Source: DATKMS01 sp041497995 (GTDB taxonomy: Bacteria; Desulfobacterota; Binatia; HRBIN30). Taken from it: DNA of 17,045 bases. Made by a program: the position numbers and the translations under genes. The notes beneath the pieces were generated by a model. The model saw nothing but the letters and a program-made list of their open reading frames with translations, did no database searches and had not been told where the DNA came from. Where the stretch lies: positions 1-17,045 of the forward strand of contig JBGQHM010000109.1 in the NCBI GenBank assembly GCA_041497995.1, in the 5' to 3' direction. This document shows positions 1 through 8,700 of the stretch, piece after piece (position 1 is the first letter of the stretch; every line of letters begins with the position of its first letter).

Positions 1-834
1 CACCACGTCGTTCACCGTGCCCCCGAGACTATTCTTGACGTTCTTCACGTCCTCCAAGTCGAGCGACGCCCAGTGGAAGCGGCGATGCGCCCCGATCGGC
101 CGGTTGAACGGCGTGGCGGCCGGCTGGCGCACGCCGTCACGCACGAGTTTCCACGTTGCCGCCATGCGGCGCGCCACGCTCGACGGCATCTCGCCCGCCT
201 CGCGCACCGCGTTACTCAGTCCGCGCAGCACTTCCAGCGGCATCTGCGCCCGCCGGCTCACCTCGTCCCGCAGCAACTCCAAGCTGGTTGGCGCCGGACG
301 CGGATCCCAATCGGGCGGGTCGTCCCACTCCGTTTCAACGACCGGACTCAACAGCGCCGCGAGCAGCTCGGCGCCGGCAAGTCCATCGACCATGCAGTGG
401 TGCACCTTGAGCAGCATCGCGAAGCGACCGCCGGCCAGCCCCTCGATGACCCACGCCTCCCACAGCGGTCTGCTACGATTCAGCGGCCGTTCCAGCAAGC
501 GCGCGCAGAGCTCGCGCAGCTGAGCTTCCGTACCTGGCCGCGGCAGACCGGTGTGGCGCACGTGGTAGGACAGCTCGAAGCGGTCGTCGTCCACCCACAC
601 CGGGTGTTTCTCCATCGGCGTGTACGCCAAGCGCTGGCGATACCTGGGAATCGACGGCAGGCGCGAGGCGACGTACTGGCGAATCCGGCCGATGTCGACG
701 CCGCCGGCACTGGTCGCGAGCGGACCGGTCTCGAAGATCGTGGTCGCTGCGATGTGCATGTATGTCTGCGGCCCCTCGAAGACGAGGAACGAACAGTCCA
801 ACATCGATAGGCGCTCATACCAGGCGTTGGCCAT
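1..834 (-). CDS. Wax ester synthase / diacylglycerol acyltransferase (WS/DGAT), N-terminal 278 residues, cut by window edge
   Basis: This reading frame stays open from an ATG at 834 to the left edge, so the C-terminal part (family members are about 450-500 aa) lies outside. Seen: an N-terminus containing ERLSMLD, which is typical of the family; PLW at residues 123-125; the acyltransferase signature HHCMVDG at residues 145-151, matching HHxxxDG; and an Asn-Asp pair near residue 275, close to the edge, matching the conserved ND motif. Known for the family: these enzymes esterify acyl-CoA with fatty alcohols or diacylglycerol to make storage wax esters or triacylglycerol, usually at the inner membrane or lipid-body surface. 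The first His is the expected catalytic base. A GGAGGG ribosome site sits about 9 bases before the ATG, which fixes the start. The gap to the upstream glycosyltransferase is 171 bases, so it may have its own promoter. Substrate preference cannot be told. Confidence 0.93.
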   Translation of the reverse strand, partial: MANAWYERLSMLDCSFLVFEGPQTYMHIAATTIFETGPLATSAGGVDIGRIRQYVASRLPSIPRYRQRLAYTPMEKHPVWVDDDRFELSYHVRHTGLPRPGTEAQLRELCARLLERPLNRSRPLWEAWVIEGLAGGRFAMLLKVHHCMVDGLAGAELLAALLSPVVETEWDDPPDWDPRPAPTSLELLRDEVSRRAQMPLEVLRGLSNAVREAGEMPSSVARRMAATWKLVRDGVRQPAATPFNRPIGAHRRFHWASLDLEDVKNVKNSLGGTVNDVV

Positions 835-947
835 CTGCCTGACCCTCCGCCATGGTGCTGAGGCAACCATGATGCCAAGTGCTCAAGCGCGCAGTAGCCC
901 ACGCGAATCGCGGCGACAGCGTCAGCGCCGCCGATCAAGTGATGCGC

Positions 948-976
948 AGTTGGGCACTAGCGTAGAAGTTGGGCAC
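948..976. repeat. Pair of 10-bp direct repeats in the intergenic gap
   Basis: The decamer agttgggcac occurs at 948-957 and again at 967-976, a 19-base spacing, inside the 171-base gap before the WS/DGAT gene. The spacing is close to two helical turns, which would suit a dimeric regulator, but no palindromy or promoter is evident. It may be chance. Confidence 0.3.
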
Positions 977-1005
977 GTGGACAACAGTGGTCCGCCACGC
1001 GGCCA

Positions 1006-2058
1006 CTATCTCGCCGTGGCTTCGCAGCTCGGCATCACCTGATCTGCCGGCTGCTGGGCGGCTTCCGCAGCAGGCAAGAGCTCAGCCAACGAGGTAAACG
1101 CTGCGGCGGCCTCGGCCTCTCGGTACTCGTCGGAGAAGAGGCCGCGACACAGACCGACGAGCGCCACACACGCGGCCAGACTGCCGTCCTGCAGCAGCTG
1201 TTGCAGCGCACGTGTGAACGACTCAGGTCGTTGTTGCCGCCGGAAGCGAATGCCGCGTTCGTAGAACCGGTCGAACCCCTCGGCTAAGTCTCCGCGCACG
1301 GGGTGTCCATCAGTCGTTGGCGGCTCGCTGGCCGCCTCTCGGTGTCGGAGGAATCGCTCCAGGAAGTCCGCATCCTCGTTGGCGGCGTATGGAACGAGTA
1401 GATCCTGCTCCGCGGCGACGAAGAGTCCGGAAGCGGTGGCGACGGCCGCGATTGCGGCCATTTCATGCGTGCTGTCCCGCAACTGTTGCAACAGGCTCAG
1501 CCACTTTCCATCCGTTTTGCGGGAGCGCGCTCTCGCCCCCTCAACGCGGAACTTGCAGAAGGTATAGTGCGGGCTGTAGTACGGCCGGTGCTCACCAAAG
1601 GAATGCCACGCGGCGGGCACTTCGCCGCAGCGCTTCAGGGCGTATGCCTTCGTCCAACCGCCCCGCTGGAGAATCTCATCGCTGAAGTCGAGATCCTGGC
1701 AGACGGAGTCGCGAAACTGCACGCGCTGGAAGCAGCACGTGCGGAAGAGCTTGACGCCGAGGACACGGCCACGGAGGGGATCGCGGAGATGCCCCACAAC
1801 GATCCCGGATTGCTCCGACGCGCAGCTGCGCAGATCCGCCACGCAGGTGTCGTCGAGCATCATATCGGCGTCGACCTGGACGAAGAACGGGGTGCGTACC
1901 CGCACGGCCCCTTCGTTGATGGCGCGCGAGAAGGGCGACATCCCGCGAATCACAATCGTCTCCGCAACAGACAGCGTCTGGCGCTTCACGCTGGCGATGG
2001 CCCGCGGGGTGTAATTCTCCCCGATGGTCAGCACCACAGCGGTGACGTCACTCATCAT
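1006..2058 (-). CDS. GT-A fold (family 2-like) glycosyltransferase
   Basis: About 350 aa. The N-terminal third resembles nucleotide-sugar GT-A transferases: a beta-strand opening (TAVVLTIGE), then RAIASVKRQT, then FFVQVDADM with a DAD metal/nucleotide-sugar motif at about residues 63-65. The region around AINEGA resembles the segment that precedes DxD in GT2 enzymes. The C-terminal ~150 residues are not recognisable and may recognise the acceptor. There is no signal peptide or clear membrane helix, so it is probably cytosolic or peripheral, adding a sugar to a surface glycan or lipid; donor and acceptor are unknown. The frame can also start at a GTG at 2073, immediately after the TAG stop of the upstream GST gene. 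The ATGs at 2058 and 2055 are preferred because AGGTGAGG lies about 9-12 bases before them. Either way the two genes almost touch, suggesting translational coupling. Confidence 0.72.
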   Translation of the reverse strand: MMSDVTAVVLTIGENYTPRAIASVKRQTLSVAETIVIRGMSPFSRAINEGAVRVRTPFFVQVDADMMLDDTCVADLRSCASEQSGIVVGHLRDPLRGRVLGVKLFRTCCFQRVQFRDSVCQDLDFSDEILQRGGWTKAYALKRCGEVPAAWHSFGEHRPYYSPHYTFCKFRVEGARARSRKTDGKWLSLLQQLRDSTHEMAAIAAVATASGLFVAAEQDLLVPYAANEDADFLERFLRHREAASEPPTTDGHPVRGDLAEGFDRFYERGIRFRRQQRPESFTRALQQLLQDGSLAACVALVGLCRGLFSDEYREAEAAAAFTSLAELLPAAEAAQQPADQVMPSCEATAR

Positions 2059-2073
2059 GGAACGCAGCCTCAC

Positions 2074-3060
2074 CTACTGCAGAAAGGTGTAACAGCCGGC
2101 GTCCTTGAGGATCGGATCGAGGCGCGACTTGTCGGCGACGGCGGCGTAGCGGGCGCGCAGGGCGGCGAGTGACTTGGCATGATACTTCTGCGTCTCCTGC
2201 GAGTAGGGCTTGCCGCCAAGCGTCATCGAGAATTCCTTCTGTCCAGCCGCCAGCGCCTGCGCGTTGGCGACCGTCCACGGAAAGAAGATGCCGGCGATCT
2301 CGTCTTTGAGCAGTGGCATCAACGTGGGACCAAGAGTCTCCCATGCTTCGAACTCGCCCTCAGCACGCGGACCGATCATCTCCTGGATCCACTTGGCGAC
2401 GTGCACCGCAGTCTCCCGCATGATTGCCGCTGGCGTCGGGTCGGTCGAGCACTGGTAGAGTTGTGCGTACATTCCGAAGTCAGCGAAGGCCGGGCGGTTC
2501 CCGAAGAGATAGGTCCGCCCCGCCAGGTGACGATCGAGGATCGACAGCTGCCGCTTGTACGATCCTTCGATCAGCTCTTTCGTTTCGGGGGACGAGCCGA
2601 CAAACTTCAGGCGCGGCACCATGCGCTGCTTGATCATCCCACAGGCGCTCTCCAACTCGACGCCGGGCATCATGCTGCGCGCCAGGCGTTCCGACGCTGA
2701 CTTCTGATCGGGCTCGTAGAACCAACGGTAATGGAACATCGGCTTGTTGCCCCACTCGTCGGCGTACTCCTCGATCAGCGCGGAGATGAAGGCGAGCGCC
2801 GGGTCGCTCGGATGGATCGACGGCTCCGGGTAGAGGGAGTCGAAGTGCTCGATGATCGGGGTCGAGTCCTGGAGACCCTGGCCATCAGGGGTGACTACCA
2901 GCGGAATCAGCGGCAGCTTGGCGTAGCGCTGAAACTCCTCCTGATTGCTGGGATTGCGGATGATCCACTCGTGAGGGATCTGCTTCAAACGGAAATACGA
3001 GCGCACCTTCACCGAGTACGGCGACAGCTCGTTGCCAAAGATGCGGTAGCGATTCGACAT
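2074..3060 (-). CDS. Long glutathione S-transferase family protein
   Basis: 328 aa, clearly longer than the usual 200-230 aa GST. The first ~80 residues form a thioredoxin-like GST_N domain: YRIFGNELSPYSVKVRSY, where SPYS occupies the active-site loop, then KLPLIPLVV with the cis-Pro position, then LQDSTPIIEHF, where the Asp-Ser pair is the glutathione gamma-glutamyl contact. The helical C-terminal domain contains FADFGMYAQLYQC. I recall conserved proteins of this length and motif set in environmental genomes, but none with a settled function; glutathione binding or conjugation is inferred from the fold. The start at 3060 is chosen because GCAGGAGG stands 5 bases before that ATG; a longer frame to 3123 lacks a better site. 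It lies 107 bases after the cytochrome gene and abuts the glycosyltransferase. Confidence 0.85.
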   Translation of the reverse strand: MSNRYRIFGNELSPYSVKVRSYFRLKQIPHEWIIRNPSNQEEFQRYAKLPLIPLVVTPDGQGLQDSTPIIEHFDSLYPEPSIHPSDPALAFISALIEEYADEWGNKPMFHYRWFYEPDQKSASERLARSMMPGVELESACGMIKQRMVPRLKFVGSSPETKELIEGSYKRQLSILDRHLAGRTYLFGNRPAFADFGMYAQLYQCSTDPTPAAIMRETAVHVAKWIQEMIGPRAEGEFEAWETLGPTLMPLLKDEIAGIFFPWTVANAQALAAGQKEFSMTLGGKPYSQETQKYHAKSLAALRARYAAVADKSRLDPILKDAGCYTFLQ

Positions 3061-3167
3061 GACGACCTCCTGCAGTTGCGCGGCCCCTGAGGCGAACCCC
3101 TCCCCGCTCGCGGCTGTGCTCAAAGGAGGAGGGATGAGAGGCTTCCGGACGTGCTCGCGTGTGCGAG

Positions 3168-3596
3168 CTACTTCTCCTGGATTGAGCGGAGGTAGTCGGT
3201 CAGCAGCATGAGGCGGCCGCGCACCGCCGCCTGTTCCATGGGGTCGCCACTAACGTCGGATTGGAACGTCTCGCCCCACGCCGGCATCTCCTTGCTCCCA
3301 TGGGAGGCCATAATCTTGGCGCCATCGATGGTATCGAGAACGTCCATATACGGAAATTTTCCGCCGTTCTTCTTCGCCAGTTGGGTGAGATCCGTCGCCT
3401 TTGTCTTGAGGGTGGCTGACAGCGGGCCATCGCCCTTCGCCGTCATCCCGTGGCAGGTGGCGCAGTACTGCCGGTAGTACATCTTGCCGGCCTCCGCCGG
3501 CGTCCCGTATGCAGCCGAGGCGGCCGCACCCGACAGCAGCAGCCCAGCAAGCGCAACAGACCCAGCCCTCCACACACGCACTACACGTTTCACCAT
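3168..3596 (-). CDS. Periplasmic monohaem cytochrome c (class I)
   Basis: 142 aa. A basic N-terminus and a hydrophobic stretch (about residues 13-27) ending in ASA form a Sec signal peptide, with cleavage likely after residue 28. The haem-attachment motif CATCH is at residues 45-49 and is followed by GMTAKGDGP, typical of small class I cytochromes. The probable distal ligand is Met104 in KEMPAWG, within a segment matching the usual MPAW/MPxF region. Known role of the family: soluble or tethered electron carrier in the periplasm; its redox partner is not evident, since no oxidase or dehydrogenase lies nearby. The ATG at 3596 is preferred over 3635 because GGGAGG precedes it by 6 bases and the signal peptide then starts properly. 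It is separated by 91 bases from the lipoprotein gene before it and 107 from the GST after it, so co-transcription is possible but unproven. Confidence 0.92.
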   Translation of the reverse strand: MVKRVVRVWRAGSVALAGLLLSGAAASAAYGTPAEAGKMYYRQYCATCHGMTAKGDGPLSATLKTKATDLTQLAKKNGGKFPYMDVLDTIDGAKIMASHGSKEMPAWGETFQSDVSGDPMEQAAVRGRLMLLTDYLRSIQEK

Positions 3597-3687
3597 CGCG
3601 ATCCTCCCTTCGCCGATTGGTTGAGCAAGCGGCACCCTCTTTACCGCCGGTGACTGTCACAGTGCAACCCGCGCCGGCACGGTCGAC

Positions 3688-4854
3688 TCACATGGCGGAA
3701 AGGTAGCGTGGGTTCTCGATGTCGAGCGCCGTGCAGCCGGCCGGTGCACTTACCGGATTGCAGCGCGCTGGTGAGCCCATCGGAATGGCGACCTGATAGC
3801 CGGTGCCAAACGCGGGGTTTGGCACTGGATAGTCGGTGCTGACGAATTGCGCCCCGCTCGACAGCGCCGCTTCACGCATCGTCGTGTCGCCGGTACGCGC
3901 TTGCAGGGTGTCGGCGTCGGAGCGTGTGCGTACGATGAAGCCCTGCGACACCACTTCTCGGATGTGATCGTAGTCGCCGAGCGGATCATTCAACTTGATG
4001 AAGGCCGCCTCCGGCTCGCCGGGCTCCGAGCTGGCAAACAGGATGCGCCCGCGCAGCGACGGATGGCCGCCGATGTAGTCCGCCTTGTAGTGGTCGCCAT
4101 TATCGAGCGTAAACAGGACGCGGCCGCGCGCCGCAGCCAGAGTCGGCCAGCCGCTGGTGCGAATCGCCTCCTCCAAGGTTGCATGGTTGCCGCGTACTTC
4201 GTCCGGCGTGATGACTTTCTGCGGTGGGAGGACGGAGCGGATCTCGGCGTCCAGCGCATCGAACGCGGCCGCATCAAATGGAATCGGCTTGGTGACCCCG
4301 ATGCCCGCTAGTGGGTCGTCTTTCGCTTCGATCAGGATCATCATCGGCACGTGGCCGGGATGGGCGTCGGACCATTTGTTGATAGTGCGCAGACACTCGA
4401 CGAAGGTCTTGCACGTACTCAAGAAATCGAGATCCTGCACATGCAGCACCTTGAAGCCCGGGACCTCGAGCTCCGGGATGCTCGCGTTGGGATCACCCGT
4501 CAGAACGCGCAGCCCTCGGGGCCGCGCATAGAGGCCGCCGTTCGGATCGTCGAACACATCCAGCTCGATCTGTCGGATGCCCTGCGTGTCGAACTGCTGG
4601 TCGAGCGGCAGGTGCGTGTACTCGAGCGACTGCGCCAGCTCGAGGCTGATACGTTTCAGGGCCGCGAACAGCACCGGCGGCGCCTGGATGTGGTAGCTAT
4701 TGTGCGAGCCCAGCACCTGGATGTGATTCAGCCGCAGCTGGCCGTCGCGCGGATAGGCGTCCGACGGAGCCGGAGTGCTGTCGTCAGAACCACAGGCGGC
4801 GGCCAGCAGCGCCAACGCGACGACAATCGCGCTGGCTGTAAGACGTGAGCGCAT
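3688..4854 (-). CDS. Ca2+-dependent phosphoinositide-specific phospholipase C-like lipoprotein
   Basis: 388 aa. The N-terminus MRSRLTASAI is followed by a hydrophobic run ending LLAAAC at Cys21, a plausible lipoprotein signal, then a Ser/Asp/Pro-rich tether. The catalytic domain resembles the PI-PLC-C1 group of the phospholipase C TIM-barrel superfamily. It has GSHNSYH with candidate general-acid/base His51, IELDVFDD at about residues 97-103 with acidic Ca2+-ligand candidates, HVQDLDF with candidate second His138, and a later MMILIEAKDD strand. Enzymes of this fold cleave phosphodiester head groups from glycerophosphoinositol-type lipids; the true substrate here is unknown. A longer frame begins at 5001 and overlaps the crotonase, but the 4854 start places the lipobox correctly, although its ribosome site is weak. 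The protein is probably membrane-anchored, facing the periplasm or cell surface. Confidence 0.85.
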   Translation of the reverse strand: MRSRLTASAIVVALALLAAACGSDDSTPAPSDAYPRDGQLRLNHIQVLGSHNSYHIQAPPVLFAALKRISLELAQSLEYTHLPLDQQFDTQGIRQIELDVFDDPNGGLYARPRGLRVLTGDPNASIPELEVPGFKVLHVQDLDFLSTCKTFVECLRTINKWSDAHPGHVPMMILIEAKDDPLAGIGVTKPIPFDAAAFDALDAEIRSVLPPQKVITPDEVRGNHATLEEAIRTSGWPTLAAARGRVLFTLDNGDHYKADYIGGHPSLRGRILFASSEPGEPEAAFIKLNDPLGDYDHIREVVSQGFIVRTRSDADTLQARTGDTTMREAALSSGAQFVSTDYPVPNPAFGTGYQVAIPMGSPARCNPVSAPAGCTALDIENPRYLSAM

Positions 4855-4981
4855 CACCACTGAGCCTAGCAACCCGTCGGACTTGGCAGCCCGCAGCGAC
4901 CCATCGGGGAGCGGGCCATAGAAATGGCGCTGGCCGCAGGCCCTAGTCTCGCCGCCGCTCTTCGAGCAACAGCCAAGTCGG

Positions 4982-5692
4982 TTACGACGCGACCGGGACA
5001 TTCGTGAGCTGCGCGATGTCAGCCGCCAGGGTGGCGCGAATCAGCTTGACGGTCGCAGCACGCTCGCGCTGTTTGGTGGCGCCGAAGGCGGTCTCCGGCA
5101 GCGCCGCCAAGCGGCGCGCGTGCTCCAACGCCGTCTCGAACACGAGCTGCGGCCGCACCGTCGCGTCGAGGTATCCGGCGTCTTTCGCCGCCACCGGATC
5201 GAAGATGCGCGCCTGGGTGACGGCCGCCGTGAAGTGGCGCTTCGACAGGCGGTCGCGCGCCAGCTCCATGGCGAAGATCGGCAGTGTCAGCTGGATCGCT
5301 ACTTCGTTGAGCCCGATCTTGAACTCGCCCTCGGCGCCGATGCGGGCATCGGCGACCAGCAACAGAATCGCGCCGGCCGCAAGCGCGTGGCCGGTGCACG
5401 CCACCACGACGGGACGCGGGAAGGCGTACAGCCGTAACATCAGCTCGGCGCCGGCAGTCACTAGGTTGCGCGTCGCTTCCGGGCTACTCATCATCACCGT
5501 GAGGTCGAAGCCGCCTGAAAGTCGCTTCTCGCGTCCCGTCAGCAGGACGGCACGCGCCTCGCGTTCGGCGCGGTCGAGTGACCCGTGCAGCGCATCAATC
5601 ACCGCGTGCGACAGCGCGTTCGCCTTGCCGTCGTCCATGGTCACGACGGCGATCCCGTCGCGCAGTTCGTAGCGGACTGTCTCCGCTGCCAT
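4982..5692 (-). CDS. Crotonase-family protein (enoyl-CoA hydratase/isomerase)
   Basis: 236 aa, at the short end of the family (about 230-260). Crotonase landmarks: DDGKANALS near residues 20-28; SGGFDLTVM around residues 59-67, the first oxyanion-hole region; GHALAAGAILLL at 101-112, the second; ADARIG; and KIGLNEVAI with Glu130. In hydratases two glutamates catalyse water addition (rat Glu144 and Glu164). Here Glu130 matches the second, while the position of the first is Ile109. The motif set matches, from memory, the provisional enoyl-CoA hydratase subgroup PRK06213. A one-glutamate site is what monofunctional delta3-delta2 enoyl-CoA isomerases use, so isomerase or another CoA-ester activity is as likely as hydration. 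It starts 22 bases after the giant gene ends, with AGAAGG very close to the ATG, so it may be read through from that gene. Confidence 0.9.
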   Translation of the reverse strand: MAAETVRYELRDGIAVVTMDDGKANALSHAVIDALHGSLDRAEREARAVLLTGREKRLSGGFDLTVMMSSPEATRNLVTAGAELMLRLYAFPRPVVVACTGHALAAGAILLLVADARIGAEGEFKIGLNEVAIQLTLPIFAMELARDRLSKRHFTAAVTQARIFDPVAAKDAGYLDATVRPQLVFETALEHARRLAALPETAFGATKQRERAATVKLIRATLAADIAQLTNVPVAS

Positions 5693-5714
5693 CCTTCTCT
5701 ACCCCCCGCCTGCT

Positions 5715-8700
5715 TTACTGACAGCCGTCCAGCACGTTGTTCACGGCAATGATCAGCTCCGTGACCGCGACCTCGCCGTTGCCGTCAAGGTCGAATTCGG
5801 GACAGGTGTCGAGGGGTGCGTTGTCGAGGGCGATGTTCACGCCCTTGATCACTTCATCCACGGTCACCTCGCCGCTGCCGTTGCAGTCGCCGACGCACGC
5901 GATGGTTGGCGGAGTGGACGTCGGAGTGGGCGTCGGCAGCTTGTTGTCCTCGAGCGCTATCTGCACATTCGGGTCGGCGGCAGCGGTTCCTGTGGCAGCG
6001 TTGGCTGCCTGTTCCGGTGTGAGGACTTCGAAGTTCGCGTCGGCGTTGGCCGTCTCTACCGCCTGCACCACCGCGGCGATGCCATCGACAGTGAAGTTCT
6101 CGAAGCCCGCCTCGTTCAGGAGACGCACCGCGGCCTCCGAGATGGCGTCGACAATGGCTCCCGTGCCGCTCACCTGGCGGGCCGCACGCGCAGACGCGGC
6201 GCTCGCGGGCAGCGCAATCACGGGTGCCCGGAACGCCACGGTTGCGGTGATCCGCGCGACGACCACCGGGAGCTTGTTTTCCAGAAACGCCGCGGGCACC
6301 AGAATCACAAAACGTCCGTCCGGCTGCGTGAAGACGCTGGTCACCGGATCGCCCGTGCCGAGGCACGGCGTGCGGACCGGGCACAGGAACAAATCCACCC
6401 GGGCGTCGCCGATTGGAACCTGCCCGTGCGAACCGGGGAAGCCGCCAATGCCGGGCGAGAGGACGCGGCCGAACAACGCCACCATACCAGGGGTAATCGC
6501 CAGGGTCGGGGTTGGCGTCGGCGATGCAGTCGCAGTGTTCGTTGGCGTGACGCTGGCCGTCTGCATCCGAGTAGTCGTCGCCGTGGCGGTGGCCGTCGGA
6601 GCACCCGTCGTCGTGGGCGTCAAAGTTGGCGTTGCCGTCGCAGCAGTCGTTGGCGAAGATGTCGGCGTGGCCGTGGACACCGGTGACGATGTCGCAGTCG
6701 CAGTTGCTGTGACAACGACGGTCCGGGTTCGTGTTGGAGTCGCGCTGGGCGCAACGGTGGACGTGATCGTGCTCGTCGCAGTTGGGCTGAGTGCCGCGGT
6801 GGTGGTTGGCGTCGCCGTGGATGTTTCGCCGACGACTTCGAGGATCAAAGCGGAGGGTGTAAACATCTTCGAGAAGACGACGCCATTGCTCTGCGTCAAA
6901 CCGTTGTAGGTCGCGAAGTCCCCTGCGTGGCTGGTGAAGGTGAGGATGGTGAACATCGAGCCGACGGTCGGTTTGAAATTGCTCGCCAATGAGATGTTGA
7001 TCGTTCCGGCGAGGGTCGCCATTCCGCTCACGGCCAGCCGGTCATAGTCCGTTCCTACCGTCGGCCCGCCGATCTCGATGTTGAACGCGCCTCCAGCGAG
7101 CTGCGTATATGTCCCGTTGATCGTCAAGAGACCGGGCGATGTGCCCGTGCCGGGGTTGACCTGCCCCGCGTTCGACACGTTTGCAACCACGGTGCCGGCA
7201 CCCTGGAGGACACCACCTTGGATGTCGCCCAGCCCGGTGGCGCTCAGCGTGCCGTTGACCGTCGTGGCGCCGGCTGTCTGTGGATAGGCGCCGCTGCGGC
7301 TCAGCGAACTGGCTGCATCGACGAGGACCGTGCCGGCGTTCGTCACCGGGCCGCCAGGCATCGAGATCCCGCCGCTGCCCTTCGCGTGCACGGTCCCCTG
7401 GTTCGTGAACCCGTTGCCGTTGGGGAAGATCGTCAACCCCGTGGTCTGGTCGGCCGTGATCGTGCCCTTGTTGACCATGCCGCCGGTGTTGACGAGCAAC
7501 TGTCCCGCGCCGTGGATCGTGTGCGGCGCGGCGTTGGTACACACGGTGTTGTTCGTCAAGATGCGGTTGGCCGTGTTGTTCGTCATCGCGATACTGCCGC
7601 TGCCCGCCAGCGTCGCGCCACCAAAACAGGTCAGGTCCGTGTTCGCACCCGTCGAGTTCAACGACCAGGTACCGTTGTTAGTCAGCGTCCCCGTCACGGT
7701 TGTTGGCTGACCGTTGGCCTGCGCTACCGCCCCAGTGTTGGTGACATTGGTGAACGTCGCGCCGCCCGCAACGTTGATCGTTCCCACGCCGCTTGTAGTC
7801 ATCGTACCATCAACCACCGTCGCCGCGGTGACTGCAACCGTCGATACAATTGACGGGTCGGACGCTTGGATGAGACCTCCGGTGTTGGTGAACGTCCCGG
7901 ACTGCAACACCAGCGTGCCGCCCGCGGTTGCTTGCACGGTCCCGGTATTGATGAAGCCCTTGCCGTTCGGAAAGATGGTCAAGCTGCTGGCCTGGTCTGC
8001 CGTGATCGTTCCTGCGTTCTGCATCCCGCCGGTGTTGACCAGCAGCTGCCCGGCGCCGTGAATCGTATGCCCGGCGGCGTTCTGACATACGGTGTTATCC
8101 GTGACCAGGCGATTGGCCACGTTGTTACTCATCGCGATGCTGCCGGTGCCAGCTAGCGTCGCACCACCGATACAGTCCAGATCGGTGTTCGCACCGCTGG
8201 AGGTCATTGACCAGGTGCCATTGTTCGTCAGCGTTTGCGTGACGGCGGCGGGTTGACCGTTTGCCTGCGCTATCGCTCCGGTGTTGGTGACATTCGTGAA
8301 GGTCGCGCCGTTCTCGGCGCTGATCACACCGGAGCCAATTGTGGTGATCGTCCCATCGACCAGCGTTGCCGCATTGACCCTGACCGTCGATGCGTCGAAC
8401 GCCTTGATGAGCGCGTTGGTGTTGGTGAACGTCCCGTTCTGCAACAGCAGCGTGCCGCCGGTTCTCGCTTGCAACGTCCCCGTATTGGTAACGCCCTTCC
8501 CGTTCGGAAAGATACTCAAGATGCTGGTCTTGTCCGCGCTGATCGTCCCGTCGTTCTTCATCCCGCCGGTGTTCACGAGCAGTTGTCCGGCGCCGTGGAT
8601 GGTGTGCGTTGCCGCGTTCGTGCACACCGTGTTGTCTGTGATTAAGCGGTTGGCGACGTTGTCGCTCATCACGACGGTGCCCATCCCGGACAGCGTCGCG

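Noticed and set aside
480..938. 152-codon minus-strand frame at the left end
   Set aside because: It is out of frame with the WS/DGAT gene, which carries HHxxxDG and a strong ribosome site in the same place.
3153..3168. Short hairpin (gctcgc/gcgagc) at the cytochrome c stop codon as a terminator
   Set aside because: Only 6 bp of stem and no T run on the minus strand.
3640..3680. Candidate promoter TTGCAC-18-TAAAGA before the cytochrome c gene
   Set aside because: Both boxes match the consensus at only about half of positions, too weak to annotate.
4889..4916. gcccgc/gcgggc inverted repeat between the crotonase and PI-PLC genes as a terminator
   Set aside because: Six-base stem with a 16-base loop and no T tract; likely chance in GC-rich DNA.
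5718..5897. Cellulosomal dockerin
   Set aside because: No cohesin, scaffoldin or glycoside hydrolase is seen in the window and the helices differ from typical clostridial dockerins, so only the term dockerin-like is used.
5737..6909. A 390-codon open frame on the plus strand, antisense to the giant gene
   Set aside because: Its product is mostly Val/Gly/Ala low complexity mirrored from the Thr/Pro linker codons, and the minus frame has a signal peptide and recognisable domains.
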